Source of the DNA: Ligula intestinalis
Taxonomy: Eukaryota > Platyhelminthes > Cestoda > Diphyllobothriidea > Diphyllobothriidae
Assembly: GCA_036362985.1 (NCBI GenBank)
Contig: JAYGXS010000002.1
Location: 86,819,006 to 86,883,005, forward strand
Direction: 5' to 3'
Length of the DNA stretch: 64,000 nucleotides
Shown here: positions 1-10,539 of the stretch, piece after piece
How positions within the stretch are numbered: position 1 is the first letter of the stretch
Layout: every line of letters begins with the position of its first letter
Made by a program: the position numbers and the translations under genes
Notes under the pieces: model-generated
Database searches by the model: none
Seen by the model: the letters and a program-made list of their open reading frames with translations, nothing else
What the model was told of the DNA's origin: nothing

Positions 1-107
1 CTTGAAATTCAAATTGATTGTCTAGCAAGATGCGTTCGCTCGCGTGTAGGCCACTTTGGGCGCGGCTACTTGCTGCCTCTATGCTACCCGTTAGGTCTCT
101 CCTAACA
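1..107 (-). mobile_element. LTR fragment, CsRn1-like gypsy family
   Basis: This stretch resembles the outer part of the LTR seen complete at 20508-20910 and 13968-14348: blocks around GATGCGTTCGC, GCGTGTAGGC and CTTGCTGCC occur in the same order, and it ends in CTAACA, matching the TGTTAGG/TGTTGGG start of the family on the opposite strand. The copy is cut by the window edge, so its other end cannot be seen. Confidence 0.45.
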
Positions 108-764
108 GTACACAGCAGGCACGGTAACCCGGACTGACCATTTAGATTTCGTCGATCACTTAATCGCCTCCTGCATTTTTTCTCCTTTTTCTTCCTGATT
201 TAGTTTATCATCGCAGGCACTTCCGAAGACTTATTTTTTATCCTTTTTAAATTCGTAACCAGTACCTTAAACTAATGATAGTTGGTGACATACTCCTACA
301 GCTAATTTAAAGCCTTACGTAAGAACTCCTCTGTCGCATTCATATCAGTAAACGCACGGGAACACGTCCAGCTGGCAGCTCGTTTCTGTTCGCATATTGT
401 ACATTTGCAGTTAGACAAACGCATTTTCGTCTCAGAATGAGGCCTTTTTTCTACCCATGTTTGACTGCCAAGATGTTCCAGACACTATTTATGGACATGG
501 TTATTTGTTTGTTTTCTGCTATCAGTGCAGTGCAGTGCACGAATCCGCTTCAGACAGCACGTCTGGTTTGCATCAAGGGCAAAAAGCATGGCTCTTCGTC
601 CTAGAAGTAGTTTTTTTAAGACCGCGCTGCCCTTTTACATTCGTTCCAGACTTGCCAATGTTACTTAAGTACGTCTAGAATGGCCTTTTTTCAGCTGCTT
701 GCTGGTGTCTGCCTTCCGCCAAGTTTTATTCCTAATTTTGGAGAAGCGGGCGGGCGTTGAAACG
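108..764. other. No recognised feature
   Basis: AT-rich unique-looking sequence. Only short unsupported open frames are present; nothing resembles a known family. Confidence 0.4.
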
Positions 765-1660
765 GCAACAGTAGTTTAAGTAGTGCACCTCATATACCCC
801 GACCTCCAGCCATCTGTCGTATCAGACCGGTGGTATTAGGGATTTTGGGGATGAGGAAATGGGATAGGCAATGAAGGATATTTTTACAAGAGCAACAGTA
901 GTTTATGTACCTCCTCTCATTAATCCCTACTCCCTGCATGTTCTCCTATGAAAACGGTGGTTATAGGGTTTTATGGGTGGAGAATTAGGACGCGCTGTGG
1001 AAATTTACTTTAATAAAGGCTAAATGCATTTTTATTTTACTGTATTTACAAGTGTTGTTGATATATATCTGTGGGTTTTCCCACACATTCCCCCCACAAG
1101 AGCACCAGTTTTTTTCCTAAAAATCCCTTAGGAGTTTTTCACTGTCTGCTCCTAATTTTCCACCCCATGACTCAGGACAACTGGCCTTGCCAACAATCTG
1201 AAATAGAATTTTTCTGCTACCACGACACATATGTACAAATAGGAAACCTGCATATCCCTCAATATACTGATAGTGATGCTTAAGTATTATCGTTTAACTT
1301 ATTGTGGAAAAAACCGATTATCAAATTGCAGGTTTCTTGAATTTCCCGAAAAAATTGAAATTTTGGTTAGGAGGTCGTCTTCTTCAACTTACCTGAGGTC
1401 CAACTTATCGTTCTGGAGTTAGATAAGTATAGTCCGCGGTACGAAGCGCTGCGCACACCTTCAATTTACATGAGGAACAACTTATGCCCAGCGGCCGCGG
1501 GAAGCAACTTCGACTGCATTTTTTTTACGTTACACTTTTACAAATTTCCGTCTCTGCCTATCCTATTTCCCCACCCCCAAAACTCTATAACCACTGTTTT
1601 TGCGGCACGAACTGTTGGGACTAGGGGCATATGAGTGGGCCTACGTAAGCTACTTTTGTA
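765..1660 (+). repeat. R1 repeat (MITE-like, long TIRs), copy A
   Basis: The main copy runs from about 892 (GTAGTTTATGTACC) to about 1660, where the reverse complement of its start (GTAGCTTACGTAGG) is found. A second, partial R1 end lies at 765-890, so the left side is nested or duplicated. Inside is a GC-rich block with the hairpin-like GAAGCGCTGCGC, also seen in the copies at 12409, 23832 and 59811. Relative to those, about 1070-1290 holds extra sequence. No transposase is visible. The paired ends suggest a non-autonomous DNA transposon, but the superfamily is unknown. Confidence 0.6.
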
Positions 1661-1862
1661 GAAGTTCTGGACGAATATTACTTTTATGGCCCCACGACGG
1701 AACACGGAAGCCGCCCTTAACGTAGGTGACTTTGTACCAAATTTCAAGAAGATTAGGTTTAGGGTTAAGGTTGGAGTGGGGAAAGTTAGGTTTAGGGTCA
1801 GCGCGTTAGGATTGAAGTTTAGGTAAGAGTTTTTGTTAGGCAGGATATGATTAATGACCAAG

Positions 1863-2005
1863 AAGAGGGCTACTGGAATGACCATTTCTGGCTGGTTAGT
1901 TGTCCTCAGCCAGCCATACTCAACGCCAGGTTTTTCAAACCCACGAAGCTCCAGCTCGCGACCTGCTGGTTAGGCGTCTAATGTCCAACTTATTGAGCCA
2001 TACAC
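1863..2005 (-). mobile_element. tRNA-headed SINE with hammerhead-like core
   Basis: Read on the minus strand, a tRNA-like head leads into the block GGTTGAGTATGGCTGG-like sequence and then the conserved CTGATGA...CCAGAAATGG core shared by about a dozen copies in this window. The head is degraded here and its A box is poor. Confidence 0.55.
1873..1914 (-). ncRNA. Hammerhead-like motif in SINE
   Basis: Minus strand: stem I CTGG, core CTGAGGA (one change from CTGATGA), a stem II arm, GAAA, short stem III ATGGTCAT, T, then CCAG that pairs with the first CTGG. The core mutation makes activity doubtful. Confidence 0.4.
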
Positions 2006-2410
2006 TCGTTGTCTTCTCTGTTGCGATTGGATCTATTAGCAATGACAGTGGGGTGCTCAACAATCACGCTACGACAGTAGCGTTTTGTCTTGCGCTTAGT
2101 CTAGAGGCACAACAGCAGCTTCGCTACGGCCAGAAGTGTAGACACTGCCGACAAAGACGAAGAAACGCTGTGTTTGCGGCCGTGCACATAATCCACGACA
2201 TTTTTATCCTCGAGCGTAGATTTCGCTTGTGTGTGTTTTATCAAAGAGAACATTTGACTGGAAGATTCATATTCACAAAGGAATGGTTGTACTTTTTCAC
2301 GCGATCTGCGAAAAGTATAGGAACAGAGTATATTTTCTATGCAGCTTTTTTCATGAAATAGTTTGCTCATCAGGTACTATCGCGTACCCATGAACGATTG
2401 CAGTTTCCTT

Positions 2411-2499
2411 TTAACACTTTGACTGCGACGTGCGCCATATGTGCTACACACAATATGGCAAACTACGGGCTATTTTGGGAGTCGCAGTCAAAGTGTTAA
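2411..2499. mobile_element. piggyBac-type MITE, 81 bp
   Basis: Perfect 15-bp terminal inverted repeats CACTTTGACTGCGAC (2415-2429) and its complement (2481-2495) are flanked on both sides by TTAA, the duplicated target of piggyBac transposons. TTAA followed by CACTT is close to known piggyBac-family ends. The 51-bp interior is non-coding, with a second imperfect hairpin around CCATATGTG and ACAATATGG. It is too short to encode anything and would need a transposase from elsewhere. Confidence 0.7.
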
Positions 2500-2693
2500 T
2501 AAAATGTTTTGAAAAGGCCAATGAGGCCAACCGTACCGCTGCTTCGTACAAATGATTCTCCTGTCCGTGTTTGCTTGTTTTACTTACATACATTTTCGCT
2601 GCTCTCATTGTTGTGACAATCGTAGTGGCTGTTACCTTGGCCGGAACTGGGTGACTGAGCCTAAAATGAGGTTTCTAGGTCGGATGTAGCATA

Positions 2694-2733
2694 CCTCTGA
2701 TTAAGGATTCCCGACGGAATCCGAAACGTCAGG
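2694..2733 (+). ncRNA. Hammerhead ribozyme-like motif
   Basis: Stem I CCT (2694-2696) pairs with AGG (2731-2733). Between them are CTGATTA (CTGATGA with one change), one extra A, stem II GGATTCC/GGAATCC with loop CGAC, then GAAACGTC, which supplies GAAA, a minimal stem III and the GTC cleavage triplet. It is followed by an AATAAA-containing tail and a CCAGTGATCGCATC block, as in the other PLE-type hammerheads here. The G-to-T change in the core probably impairs cleavage. Confidence 0.6.
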
Positions 2734-3289
2734 ACAATAAAACTATTGTTCCAGTGATCGCATCTGCTTCTTCTGAACTAATTAATCTCAAACACAATTC
2801 AGCCATGGTTCAAGGCAATCCTACTTCCTTCTCAGTTCATACGGTCGCAGCACTTAAGTCACATTCAGTTATGCGGTCCAAGCAAACACCCAAAGCAAAA
2901 TCACCGCCATCTTCTTGTCTGTACTGTGGCACATGGCAGACCTCTCAATCCGCCACGAACGTTTGTGGCACTCTTGTCCTGTTAATGGGACAAATGTAAT
3001 GTTTTGTCTCCCTTCGTGACACTACCATCACCGCTACTTGCTACATCACGAAGTATAAGCTTTGCCACTGGTCGATGCTGAACGGAAGCGCCTGGAGGAC
3101 ACTTGTGTCCTATTCCGTCTGGCCTGCTCCCATCGCTGTGGTTAAGAAACCAAATGGTTCGACCCGTATCTGCGCTGACTTTTCCATGGGTGTGAACACT
3201 GCGCTGCCACCGAACTGTTATCCATTGTCGGTTCCCTCTGATCTCATTGATAAACGTTCACCCGACCGCTAACAGAACTCACCTGCCCC

Positions 3290-3420
3290 GCTCTGTCGGG
3301 GTTCTCGACAGAGACCCTGACTGGCTGATGCTGGCTAGTTATCCAGAAACGGCCATTCCAGTCTCCCTGGTAATACTATCTGCCTACACTGTCAGCTGCT
3401 ACGCCTGTCAGGTCCTTTGT
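3290..3420 (+). mobile_element. tRNA-headed SINE copy inserted in gypsy RT
   Basis: The tail half is well preserved (core at 3325, then CCAGTCTCCCTGGTAATA); the tRNA-like head is reduced to a short remnant. Together with the next copy it separates the two RT segments of the gypsy relic. Confidence 0.55.
3320..3362 (+). ncRNA. Hammerhead-like motif in SINE, 5-bp stem I
   Basis: ACTGG (3320-3324) and CCAGT (3358-3362) pair perfectly as stem I. Between them lie CTGATGC, a stem II arm, CCAGAAAC and GGCCATT. The last core base is changed and stem II is weaker than in other copies. Confidence 0.45.
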
Positions 3421-3499
3421 GGAGAGCGGGACTGATAAGTTCCGTTAGCGGTCGGACGATCGTTCATCAATGAGTTTTAATATCCCTCAACTTAACCCG

Positions 3500-3650
3500 G
3501 CAAGACAACAAGCTCCTGGTTCAATGGTTAGAACGTTTGAGTTTGAGGTTCGGGTGGGACGCCACTTGAGCCTGACGACGGCTTTTAAGCCAGAAACGGT
3601 CATTGCATTCTCCCTTGTGTCTGCCGGTAATACTGATCCTTTCTGAATGG
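3500..3650 (+). mobile_element. tRNA-headed SINE copy inserted in gypsy RT
   Basis: The head shows a TGGTTCAATGGTTAGAACG A-box-like segment and a GAGGTTCGGG B-box-like segment, followed by CCTGACGACGGC, TTTTAAGCCAGAAACGG and a CTCCCTTGTGTCTGCCGG tail. The order matches copies at 9535, 11600 and 25440. Confidence 0.6.
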
Positions 3651-4060
3651 CGGCACTTGCTTTGCCATGTTGGATCTGGATGGTGCGTACTTGCAGATCG
3701 AAGTCACTCCAGAGTCGGGCGAATAGCTGACGATAGACGCCCCACTTTCTGTTCCAGTATTTAAGGCTGCTGTTTGGTTTCAAAGCCACTCCGGCCCTAT
3801 TCCGGCAAACGATTAATGCAATACTCTCCGGCATTCCTGGTATTGCTGGGTAACTGCACGAAATCATCGTCATCATGAATCGCTACTCTGCTGAGCTTCA
3901 AGATAGAATGTGCACAGTACTTGAACGCGTGCAGGAATATGGCTTCGGATTGCAGGTAGACGAGTGTCAGTTTTTCCCTGAGTTAACCACCTATCCCAAA
4001 TTCATCTTTGACGCCACTGATCGCCATCCAGATCCCAAGAATATTCATACCATCTAACGG

Positions 4061-5689
4061 ATGTTTGCACTTAGACATTTATCACAGCTTCGATAGTGTC
4101 TTCGTCCGAACAAGTACTATAGTGTCTTCCGCTAAAACGTCTGCTGTAGATCTGATTGGCCCATATCTGTGATAAGTCATTCGGCTCCTTCTCATCAAGC
4201 GAATGCAATAAATGCACGCAACCTTTTTTGGAGAATGACTTGGTGCTTGTGCATAAGGCTCCCAGGCGCCAGGTTGTAATCCTGCGGACTCGAGCGTGGA
4301 TTAATCTTTTTGCATCTTTTTCACTTCTCTGGTACAATTTCTTATCAGGAACCGTTGACCAAGTTTCTGTGTTCTGGGTATGGGTAAAATTACTTAGCAA
4401 GTGTTCTGTGGCCACAGGCCTTGGTTCATGGCTTGTGTTTGGAAGTCCTGAATGACAGACGGCAGGGCCCTGATAAATTTTGGTTCGATAAAGTACCTAA
4501 GAAACATCCGGTGGACCCTATTGGTCCATCTTGAACGGTATGCGTGCGTTTGTGTTTCAGGTGGTCAGGATTTCCATTGGCTGAATGAAGGCAAATAAGC
4601 CCCAAACAGCTCTGAACCAACCTACGCCCATGTCTATACTTAAAATGCCTTCATGAAGGTTTCCTTCTGCCGAAAAGAACCACTCATCAATTGACCTTTC
4701 TGCCCCTTTGCTTCATCACAGTGCCTGCTGTGAAAAACTGCCAGTCTCGGGAGCCGCTCCCAAACGTCAAGCAAGCGTGCGACAGAACAGCGAATCCTCC
4801 GCCTGGTACCGACAGTTTGTTTCTTCCACTTCACAGACCAACTGGAAGTTCTATGTCTTTAGTCTCATCATTGACAGCCTCTTTGATTCCTACTGTGATA
4901 AGGTGAGCACCGCATCACGTGAAGTACTTCGTCGCACCGTGTACAGCTGGCTCGACCAACACTGCTCCTTGCCACAATTGCGCCACTGTAAGTATCCACT
5001 TCTTTAAATTTACCTGACTTATAGTTATTTTACCTAAAGAAATCAAAAACCGGGTATAGGACCCTAAGTGGCATCTTTAAACTGCCTTGAGTTTTATTCT
5101 CTCATGCTCTGCTTCAGCAATGTTGCCACAATGTCAGGGCGTTTGTTTCTTATTTCTTGCAGCATTTTTTGTGCAGGAATCAATTATAACCATTCATTCA
5201 GGTTTGTGGCTTGTCACTTAACTCCTGAAGAGGACACACTTGGTCGGACGATTAGAACCAGATTACTAAGTCTGCCGGTTTCCATTTATTACTTTAAAGC
5301 AAGCCTGTAAAACAGGAGTTATTTGAATCAAAAATTTGCGCGACGGCTCACTAGCGCATCCTACGCTGCATAACATAAATAAAAAATGATGAAATACCAA
5401 CAAATTGAATTTTACAGAAAATAAATGCAGAACAGCAAGATCATGATTGAGTGAAGTTCAAGCTAATTAATAAAATTAGTAACTTAAAATACAATATGGG
5501 AGCAATAAGTTTGCGTGGGGTAGGGGATTTTAAAGCAAAAAGGAAAAGGAAATGGGTGGACCATGGAACTAGAGGTTACTACGCAAAACTTAGTTTGACT
5601 GCGTGCTCCAACAGGTCTGCTTTCACCTGCCGTATAGAGACCGCTCGCGGGTAGCGTGGTGTGTGAGTTATTTTTAGCCCAACAAGCAC
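4061..5689. other. No confidently recognised feature
   Basis: Past the gypsy RT no continuing pol frame could be followed. A 99-residue frame at 4708-5007 has no motif I know. It could be further gypsy decay or chance. Confidence 0.35.
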
Positions 5690-5830
5690 CCGGGAGCATT
5701 GCCGATCGACGCGAACATGCGAGTTCCAGGAAGCAGTTCAGAAAATGCGATTACTGGAACAAGAATTTTATTTGCCTGTTGTCGCGAATTTTGTCGAGAA
5801 TCCTTCATCATAGGTGACCGTAGAATAGTG
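5690..5830 (-). mobile_element. Hammerhead-bearing PLE terminal unit, decayed
   Basis: On the minus strand this lies just 3' of the PLE tail at 5909-6277. It carries a decayed hammerhead (5775-5814), an AATAAA-like tail, then CCAGTAATCGC and GGAACTCGCATGTTCGCG, the same succession as at 36124-36200 (complement) and after 2733. Confidence 0.5.
5775..5814 (-). ncRNA. Decayed hammerhead motif
   Basis: Stem I CCT/AGG is kept, the core reads ATGATGA plus extra A, and stem II is GGATTCT with loop CGAC. The conserved GAAACGTC has become GCGACAAC, so the catalytic GAAA is lost. It aligns base for base with 2694-2733. Confidence 0.5.
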
Positions 5831-5908
5831 TGAGACATACGCCGATTGGTGTGATACCTGTACAGATTGCGGGGTATTTATAGGTCTTAGCGACTATCCT
5901 CATACGTA

Positions 5909-6277
5909 CTATAAATAGCAACTCCTATAACCACCGCCTGGGGTCGTAATTGGTGCGGTGATGCCTTGGCAGTTCACGTTCGAGGCATTAGTTGCCGCGA
6001 TTTCGTTGTCCGTGTCGGATGTGAGCATGATAATGGCGCGACAATTATGTTCGCTGTCGTCCGGGGGTTGCTGGGGCCCTAGCCCGCATCTTCTTCTGAC
6101 CCGGGAGCATGTTCTGCGGATAAAAGAATGGCCAATATCAAACATGAGAATTCCGTAATGGAAGAACGCATGATTTTGGTTTCTGCCTGGGTAGGTGCGA
6201 CTGGATGCAGCTGATGAGCCGTTGCGCAATTGGTTGATTCTAATAAATCCTGCTTTACATGCTTGCCTTAAAGTCAT
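5909..6277 (-). pseudogene. Penelope-like element 3' tail, fragment
   Basis: The 122-residue frame has no catalytic domain, but the stretch PDDSEHN...AII...SDTDNEIAATNASNV is shared, with changes, with the region downstream of the GIY-YIG domain in the PLE copy at 37612-38530 (nucleotides 37700-37880) and more weakly with 52769-53050. It is therefore the C-terminal tail of a PLE protein. The RT and GIY-YIG parts are missing upstream. A hammerhead unit follows directly at 5690-5830, the expected order for a PLE end. Confidence 0.5.
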
Positions 6278-6904
6278 ACTGGCGAATAAAAAATACTCAA
6301 TTTTTTGTCTACCCTGACCAACCCAGACTCATTCCCAGGGTGAATGCATTGCCTAAACTTTGGAGAATGCCCACAAATAGGAATGATTGCTTGAATGAAG
6401 ATGCAGTACTATCGGGGATGAAAATTACTGTCAAAGTTATTCATACACGGTAGGGTACTGGTGGTTAGGTTTGTTTATATGCCCTAATCCCCGCCCCTAA
6501 CAGAACTCCAGAATAGAAACGCGTTCCCCTCCACAATATCATACAATATAAACGTCTTGCACTAAATTGTCGGCAGAGTAGATATTGCCGTATTCGAACA
6601 CTAACCCAAACCTTAACTATAAACCTAATGTTAGCCCTATCCTTCTCCCTTCTTGACCCTTTAATTTTTGTTCGAATCCACTTGCATTGCTAATGGTTCT
6701 TGTCTTTATGTCCCTACTGTACAGACTGATGGTTGAGCTTATTCCGACCCATCTGTGTAAATGAGATGCGGGAGTAAAAAACAATGTCCTCAGGGAGTAC
6801 GTTTCCCCGGCCGTCTGATACTCATGAAACTACAGTTATTGTTCCTCAGGATGGTGCAGACAATTTTCGTTTCATGTACAAATAAGTTTATTAAAATTTG
6901 TCAA
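6278..6904. other. No recognised feature
   Basis: AT-rich sequence with a few CTAACC-like runs near 6600. No coding family recognised. Confidence 0.4.
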
Positions 6905-7165
6905 ACACTAGGCCTAGTAATCATTCTGGTGGATTCTAGATGATTGCTTAGGAAATTGTGCCTGGGCAGTCAGCATACTGTATCCATGATGGTGGATTCC
7001 ATACGAGCAGTAGGTTGGGCGGGTGGAATCGGCCCAAGTGTGACTAAATTCAGGGCGCAACGTGAGCCTCGTAGCTCAATGGTAGAGCGTCGGCTGCACA
7101 AAAGCCTTCCCTGCTCTGTGTGGGTTCGACTCCCACCGAGGCCGTGCGTTTGGCACAATCCGGTC
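6905..7165 (+). mobile_element. SINE family 2, tRNA-like (full copy)
   Basis: An upstream block (GGTGGATTCTAGATGATTGC, then GGCAGTCAGC and ACGAGCAGTAGGTTGGGC) leads to a tRNA-like unit at 7066-7142. The unit has a GCCTCG/CGAGGC acceptor stem, an A box AGCTCAATGGTAGAGC, an anticodon-like GGCT/AGCC stem and a B box GGGTTCGACTCCC. The same upstream block and tRNA-like unit recur at 7618-7845 and around 36040-36520, so this is a dispersed repeat and not a tRNA gene. The base before the presumed anticodon is C where tRNAs have T, and the variable region is long. Confidence 0.65.
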
Positions 7166-7617
7166 CACTGAATTATTCGTTTTAATTTATAGTAAACTTT
7201 CGCTGCAGACCCCCCCGCACGTTTTCTTCCCTCACCCACTTGTGCCCGGTATCAAGACAGAGTTAAGAATACCAGAGGCGTTATCGGGTGTAGGTGAGTG
7301 GCACAGCGTGATCCTGCACCTACATATACCACTACGCTCCCACCCCCCTTTCTAATGCGCGGTAACTGGTGTGGGAGCGCAACCGGAGTAACGACTGCCG
7401 TGCCCTGATCTGTTCCCTGTTTTGGTCCAACGCACCTGCCAGGCGACCCATTTAGAAAACACATGAAACACAGTATGGATAAAGTAGACCTACAAGGGTC
7501 TAACAAAACAGTATCGAGAGCCTACCTTTCCTACTTTCCCACCGGCGGCTACTTCGGTGTGCCAAAGGTTTAATGGGCTATTTGGCAAAAATTTGATGTC
7601 TGAGAAGGAAAATACCA
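7166..7617. other. No recognised feature
   Basis: Sequence between two SINE copies; no coding or repeat match noted within the window. Confidence 0.35.
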
Positions 7618-7845
7618 ATTAGGTGAGCCTAGTAGTCATTCTGGTGGATTGTAGATGATTGCCTAGGAAATCCTGCGTGGGCAGTCAGCTTGCTGTTCCG
7701 TAATGGTGGATTCCATACGAGCAGTAGGTTGGGCGCGTTAGTCGGTCCATGTGCGATTAAATTCACGACTCACGGCGGAGTATTGGCTACGCGAAGGCCT
7801 TCTCTGCTCTACGTGGGTTCGACTCCCACCGAGGCTGCGAGTTTT
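7618..7845 (+). mobile_element. SINE family 2, tRNA-like
   Basis: Same order of blocks as at 6905-7165: GTGGATTGTAGATGATTGCC, GGCAGTCAGC, ACGAGCAGTAGGTTGGGC, then the tRNA-like part with the B box GGGTTCGACTCCC. The D-arm region is partly deleted. Confidence 0.6.
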
Positions 7846-8207
7846 CTCACATTTAGCTCAACTGAGTTATTGAAATCTGCCAAACCTTCCTAATAATATA
7901 TTTTCCTCAAATCTTCTAGATTAGGCGGCCTTCCTCGTGGTGAATGAACGGAAAATTCTTTTTTTAAACCTCGAGAAGTGGTCTTACTACACCGACCCAA
8001 TTACAAATGAAGGCCTTTCAGTGAAATGCAGCACTAAAGGTTACTGAGAGTGCTTTTTAAGGTAAAGCCGAAATGCCAAGGACGCGAACAGACTGTCTTT
8101 CTCCAAGCGCATAATGCGCGTCCGTGCAAACAGTTGAATAAGGAGAGCAACACAAACTTGGCAACGTGTATAAAGTCGTTTAGGTAATTAATGGATCAAA
8201 TACTAAC
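7846..8207. other. No recognised feature
   Basis: AT-rich sequence preceding the inverted-repeat element; nothing recognised. Confidence 0.35.
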
Positions 8208-8546
8208 CAAGAATTACTGTTTCAAGGAAAGGCGTCCTTTAAGAAAATGAGTAAATTTATTCAGAAATTTTCAACACTTGATCCCCAGGTCGTCGTCAAC
8301 CATTACGACTGATAATTATGACGCAAACTGCAACTAACAATTAGCGCCCACACTAGATGACTATATAACTGTATCAACACTTTGAAATGTTAACTGTTCT
8401 TTGTACATTTCCTCAAGTCTGACGATGACCTGGAGATCCAGTGTCGAAAATTTATCAATAAATCCACTCATTTTCCCAAAGGATGCCTTTCCTTAAAATT
8501 ACATTTCTTGGGATACCTGCCTTTCAGTTTAAACAAGAATTACTGT
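8208..8546. mobile_element. Inverted hammerhead element with 13-bp target duplication
   Basis: CAAGAATTACTGT occurs at 8208-8220 and 8534-8546 and exactly brackets the element (8221-8533). Inside, an 80-bp arm at 8221-8300 is the near-complete reverse complement of 8417-8496, with a 116-bp spacer. An extra 37 bp follows the right arm. Each arm carries a hammerhead-like core on its outward-reading strand. The layout (two inverted arms plus a one-sided extension, and a target duplication) is the same as in the element at 36114-36358. Confidence 0.7.
8419..8452 (+). ncRNA. Hammerhead-like core, right arm
   Basis: CTGACGA, extra T, stem II GACCTGG/CCAG-T-GTC with loop AGAT, then GAAAATT. The inverted partner on the minus strand at 8264-8298 reads TTGACGA...TGTTGAAAATT. 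The GTC triplet of the other family is not present after GAAA, so the cleavage site is unclear. Confidence 0.4.
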
Positions 8547-9534
8547 GATATGCATTATGGCAGTCAGACAACTAGTTGACGTTTAGGGAACTGTTTCAAA
8601 ATAATATTGTGGGAAGTTTTATCTACTTTTTCGTTTTCGCGTTCGCCTAAATGCTGTTAAACCGGTGGAAAAGGCGTTTTTTAGATTTTACCAAGGGGGG
8701 GGATGTCGTGGAACCGAATGATTTTGTGAAATCACTTGCCGTAAAGCTGCCTATGCATTTACTTCCGTGATTGAAAGCAACCCTTTTTGTCTCTCGGACA
8801 AAATGCCCTTTCTTCTTTCCATTTTCAATTAGTCTCTATGTTCGCTTTTTTGTTGGCCAGAAGTGTGCCAGGGAGCGGACTGCCCTGTCTAAAAGTCTTA
8901 GAAGCGTTGTTACTCTGCAATTAATTCGAACAAGGCTGAGTTCAAAGGCTCACAATTATTGCCGAAACCTGCCCATCTTCAAAACTTTCTTCCCCTCTCT
9001 GCCCCCCCTTCTCCTCGCATCATGCTCATGTGTATGCCTAAGCAGTATCCTCCGTCGTTTATGCATGTGCCTGTGTGTCGAAACCTCTATCAACATAATA
9101 ATGTTCTATGTGCTCCGTTTCTAAACCGTATCTTAGCTTAAAATAAACTGCACATTAGGGGTCCTACAACACACGCTGAATTTCCACTGCGGTCGAGGAA
9201 TGGTTGACTATTTTGTTTTTCTTACCTCTCGACTACCTGATTCCATTCACCCCTGATTGACACAGACAGGTCAGTCAAAGTGCAGATCAGCAAAGATTTC
9301 TGTGTGAACCTTTCTTGTTCTTTTGATCGAGTCCCGCAATTAGAAGACCGTGAGCAGATGTGGTCCCAGATATTTAAAAGCACAGGAAATTGGCGACGCC
9401 CTAGCACTTGATACCTGCTCATGGTTTCGCACTCATTAATGTATTACTGGGATGAGAACATCTTTCCTCTACTAGATCGGCGAAACACATACATTTATCA
9501 TATTCCCGATCTCAACTGACAAAGCAAGGAACCC
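8547..9534. other. No recognised feature
   Basis: No family recognised. A short serine/leucine-rich frame at 8771-9124 has no support. Confidence 0.35.
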
Positions 9535-9695
9535 GTCGACTAGAGGTAGAGTATTGAACTCAATGACCAAAGGTCCCGGGTTCAAATCTCGGGGGTTCCG
9601 ACCCTCAAGATTAGGTTTGTCTGGCTGATGACGGCTAATAAGCCAGAAACGGCCATTCCTTTCTCCCTTTGCTCTGTCGGATCCACTTCATCATA
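9535..9695 (+). mobile_element. tRNA-headed SINE, well preserved
   Basis: Head: TAGAGGTAGAGTATTGAAC (A-box region) and CCGGGTTCAAATCTCGGG (B box in a good T-arm hairpin). It is followed after about 35 bp by the CTGATGACGGCTAATAAGCC core, GAAACGGCCATTCC and TTTCTCCCTTTGCTCTGTCGG. This is the clearest copy of the head joined to the core. Confidence 0.65.
9621..9662 (+). ncRNA. Hammerhead-like motif, intact CTGATGA core
   Basis: CTGG, CTGATGA, stem II GGCT/AGCC with loop AATA (flanked by C and A), GAAA, short stem III and ATT before CC. Core and GAAA are canonical, but stem I keeps only GG/CC and the base of stem II is a C.A mismatch. Confidence 0.45.
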
Positions 9696-10539
9696 TCAGC
9701 TTTGTCACTATGTGACGGTCTGGCGGGTTTGCGTTGCGAGCTCCTGGGCAAAGCGGAACTTAATTGTTCCTCTTCTAGATCGGCGAAACACACACCTTCA
9801 TCTTTCCTCTTTTATCAAGAGGCCTTTTTATGTGATTAGTTGAGCTCAATTCACGATTCCAGGGAAGCCACCAACTGAAAATTTGGATTGTATCATCTCA
9901 TTCTTTTACCGCGCTATAGAGTACATAGCGTCTCACACACACTATATGGTGCGACTGGCTTGCGTAATCTGATGACATCTGCTGAACCACGAACCAGTGA
10001 GACCAAGTTTCTGACAGATCACTTGGAATTCGACTGATTTATGTGTGCTTTTGCGAAATAATAGTCTAACATAACTCAGGACGTCACTCTGCGCTTTCAC
10101 TGAACACAACTAACTGTATTTGCTTCTTTAAAATAGCAATCGAACAGTCCTTGAGTAAATCACTTTTATTATAAACATCTGGAATAGTCGGGCAACGAGA
10201 GAACGTCTGAACTCTCGTCCGCTCTAGAGAACGGCTACTATGCATTTATTTACAGTAAATGCATCTCCCTGGATGGTTGTTGCCAGAGCCAATACAAATC
10301 CGGTTTGGAATGCAAGGAAAGTCCGTTCAACCTTAAAATTGTGTTGAAGCGCTCACAGAACAACAGACAGTATGTATATTTTTGCAAAAATTCCCATTTT
10401 ATGATTGAAAAGTCCTATTGGCAAACAATTGTTTTCGGTCATACATTGTCAGGCCGGTACATGACATAAGGAATTGAAATGGAGAGTTAATTGCAGCGTT
10501 TATATAATTGTCAGGTTGGGGGGAGGGGGAGGAAGGGGG
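9696..10539. other. No recognised feature; G-rich run near 10515
   Basis: Nothing recognised up to the PLE tail. The G-rich stretch at about 10515-10540 resembles the one at 28350-28378 in front of the homologous PLE tail. Confidence 0.35.

Larger units (their letters stand above)
2760..4060 (+). pseudogene. Ty3/gypsy gag-pol relic (nucleocapsid and RT)
   Basis: This is a broken LTR-retrotransposon pol. Around 2916-3020 is a zinc-knuckle-like remnant (CLYCGTW, then RHERLWHSCP in a shifted frame). From 3102 the frame reads [20 protein letters not shown], then [10 protein letters not shown], the start of a Ty3/gypsy reverse transcriptase. The frame is interrupted by two SINE copies (3290-3420, 3500-3650) and resumes near 3645 with FAMLDLDGAYLQIEV, the motif carrying the first catalytic aspartate. 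The catalytic YLDD box is decayed: near 3850 the matching position reads LHEIIV, followed by MNRYSAELQDRMCTVLERVQ. The protease between nucleocapsid and RT appears deleted. Frameshifts and stops make it non-functional. No LTRs were found next to it. Confidence 0.75.

Noticed and set aside
7066..7142. tRNA gene with good acceptor and T-arm
   Set aside because: The unit and its upstream flank are repeated at 7618 and 36040, the base before the anticodon is C instead of T, and the variable region is too long. It is a SINE.
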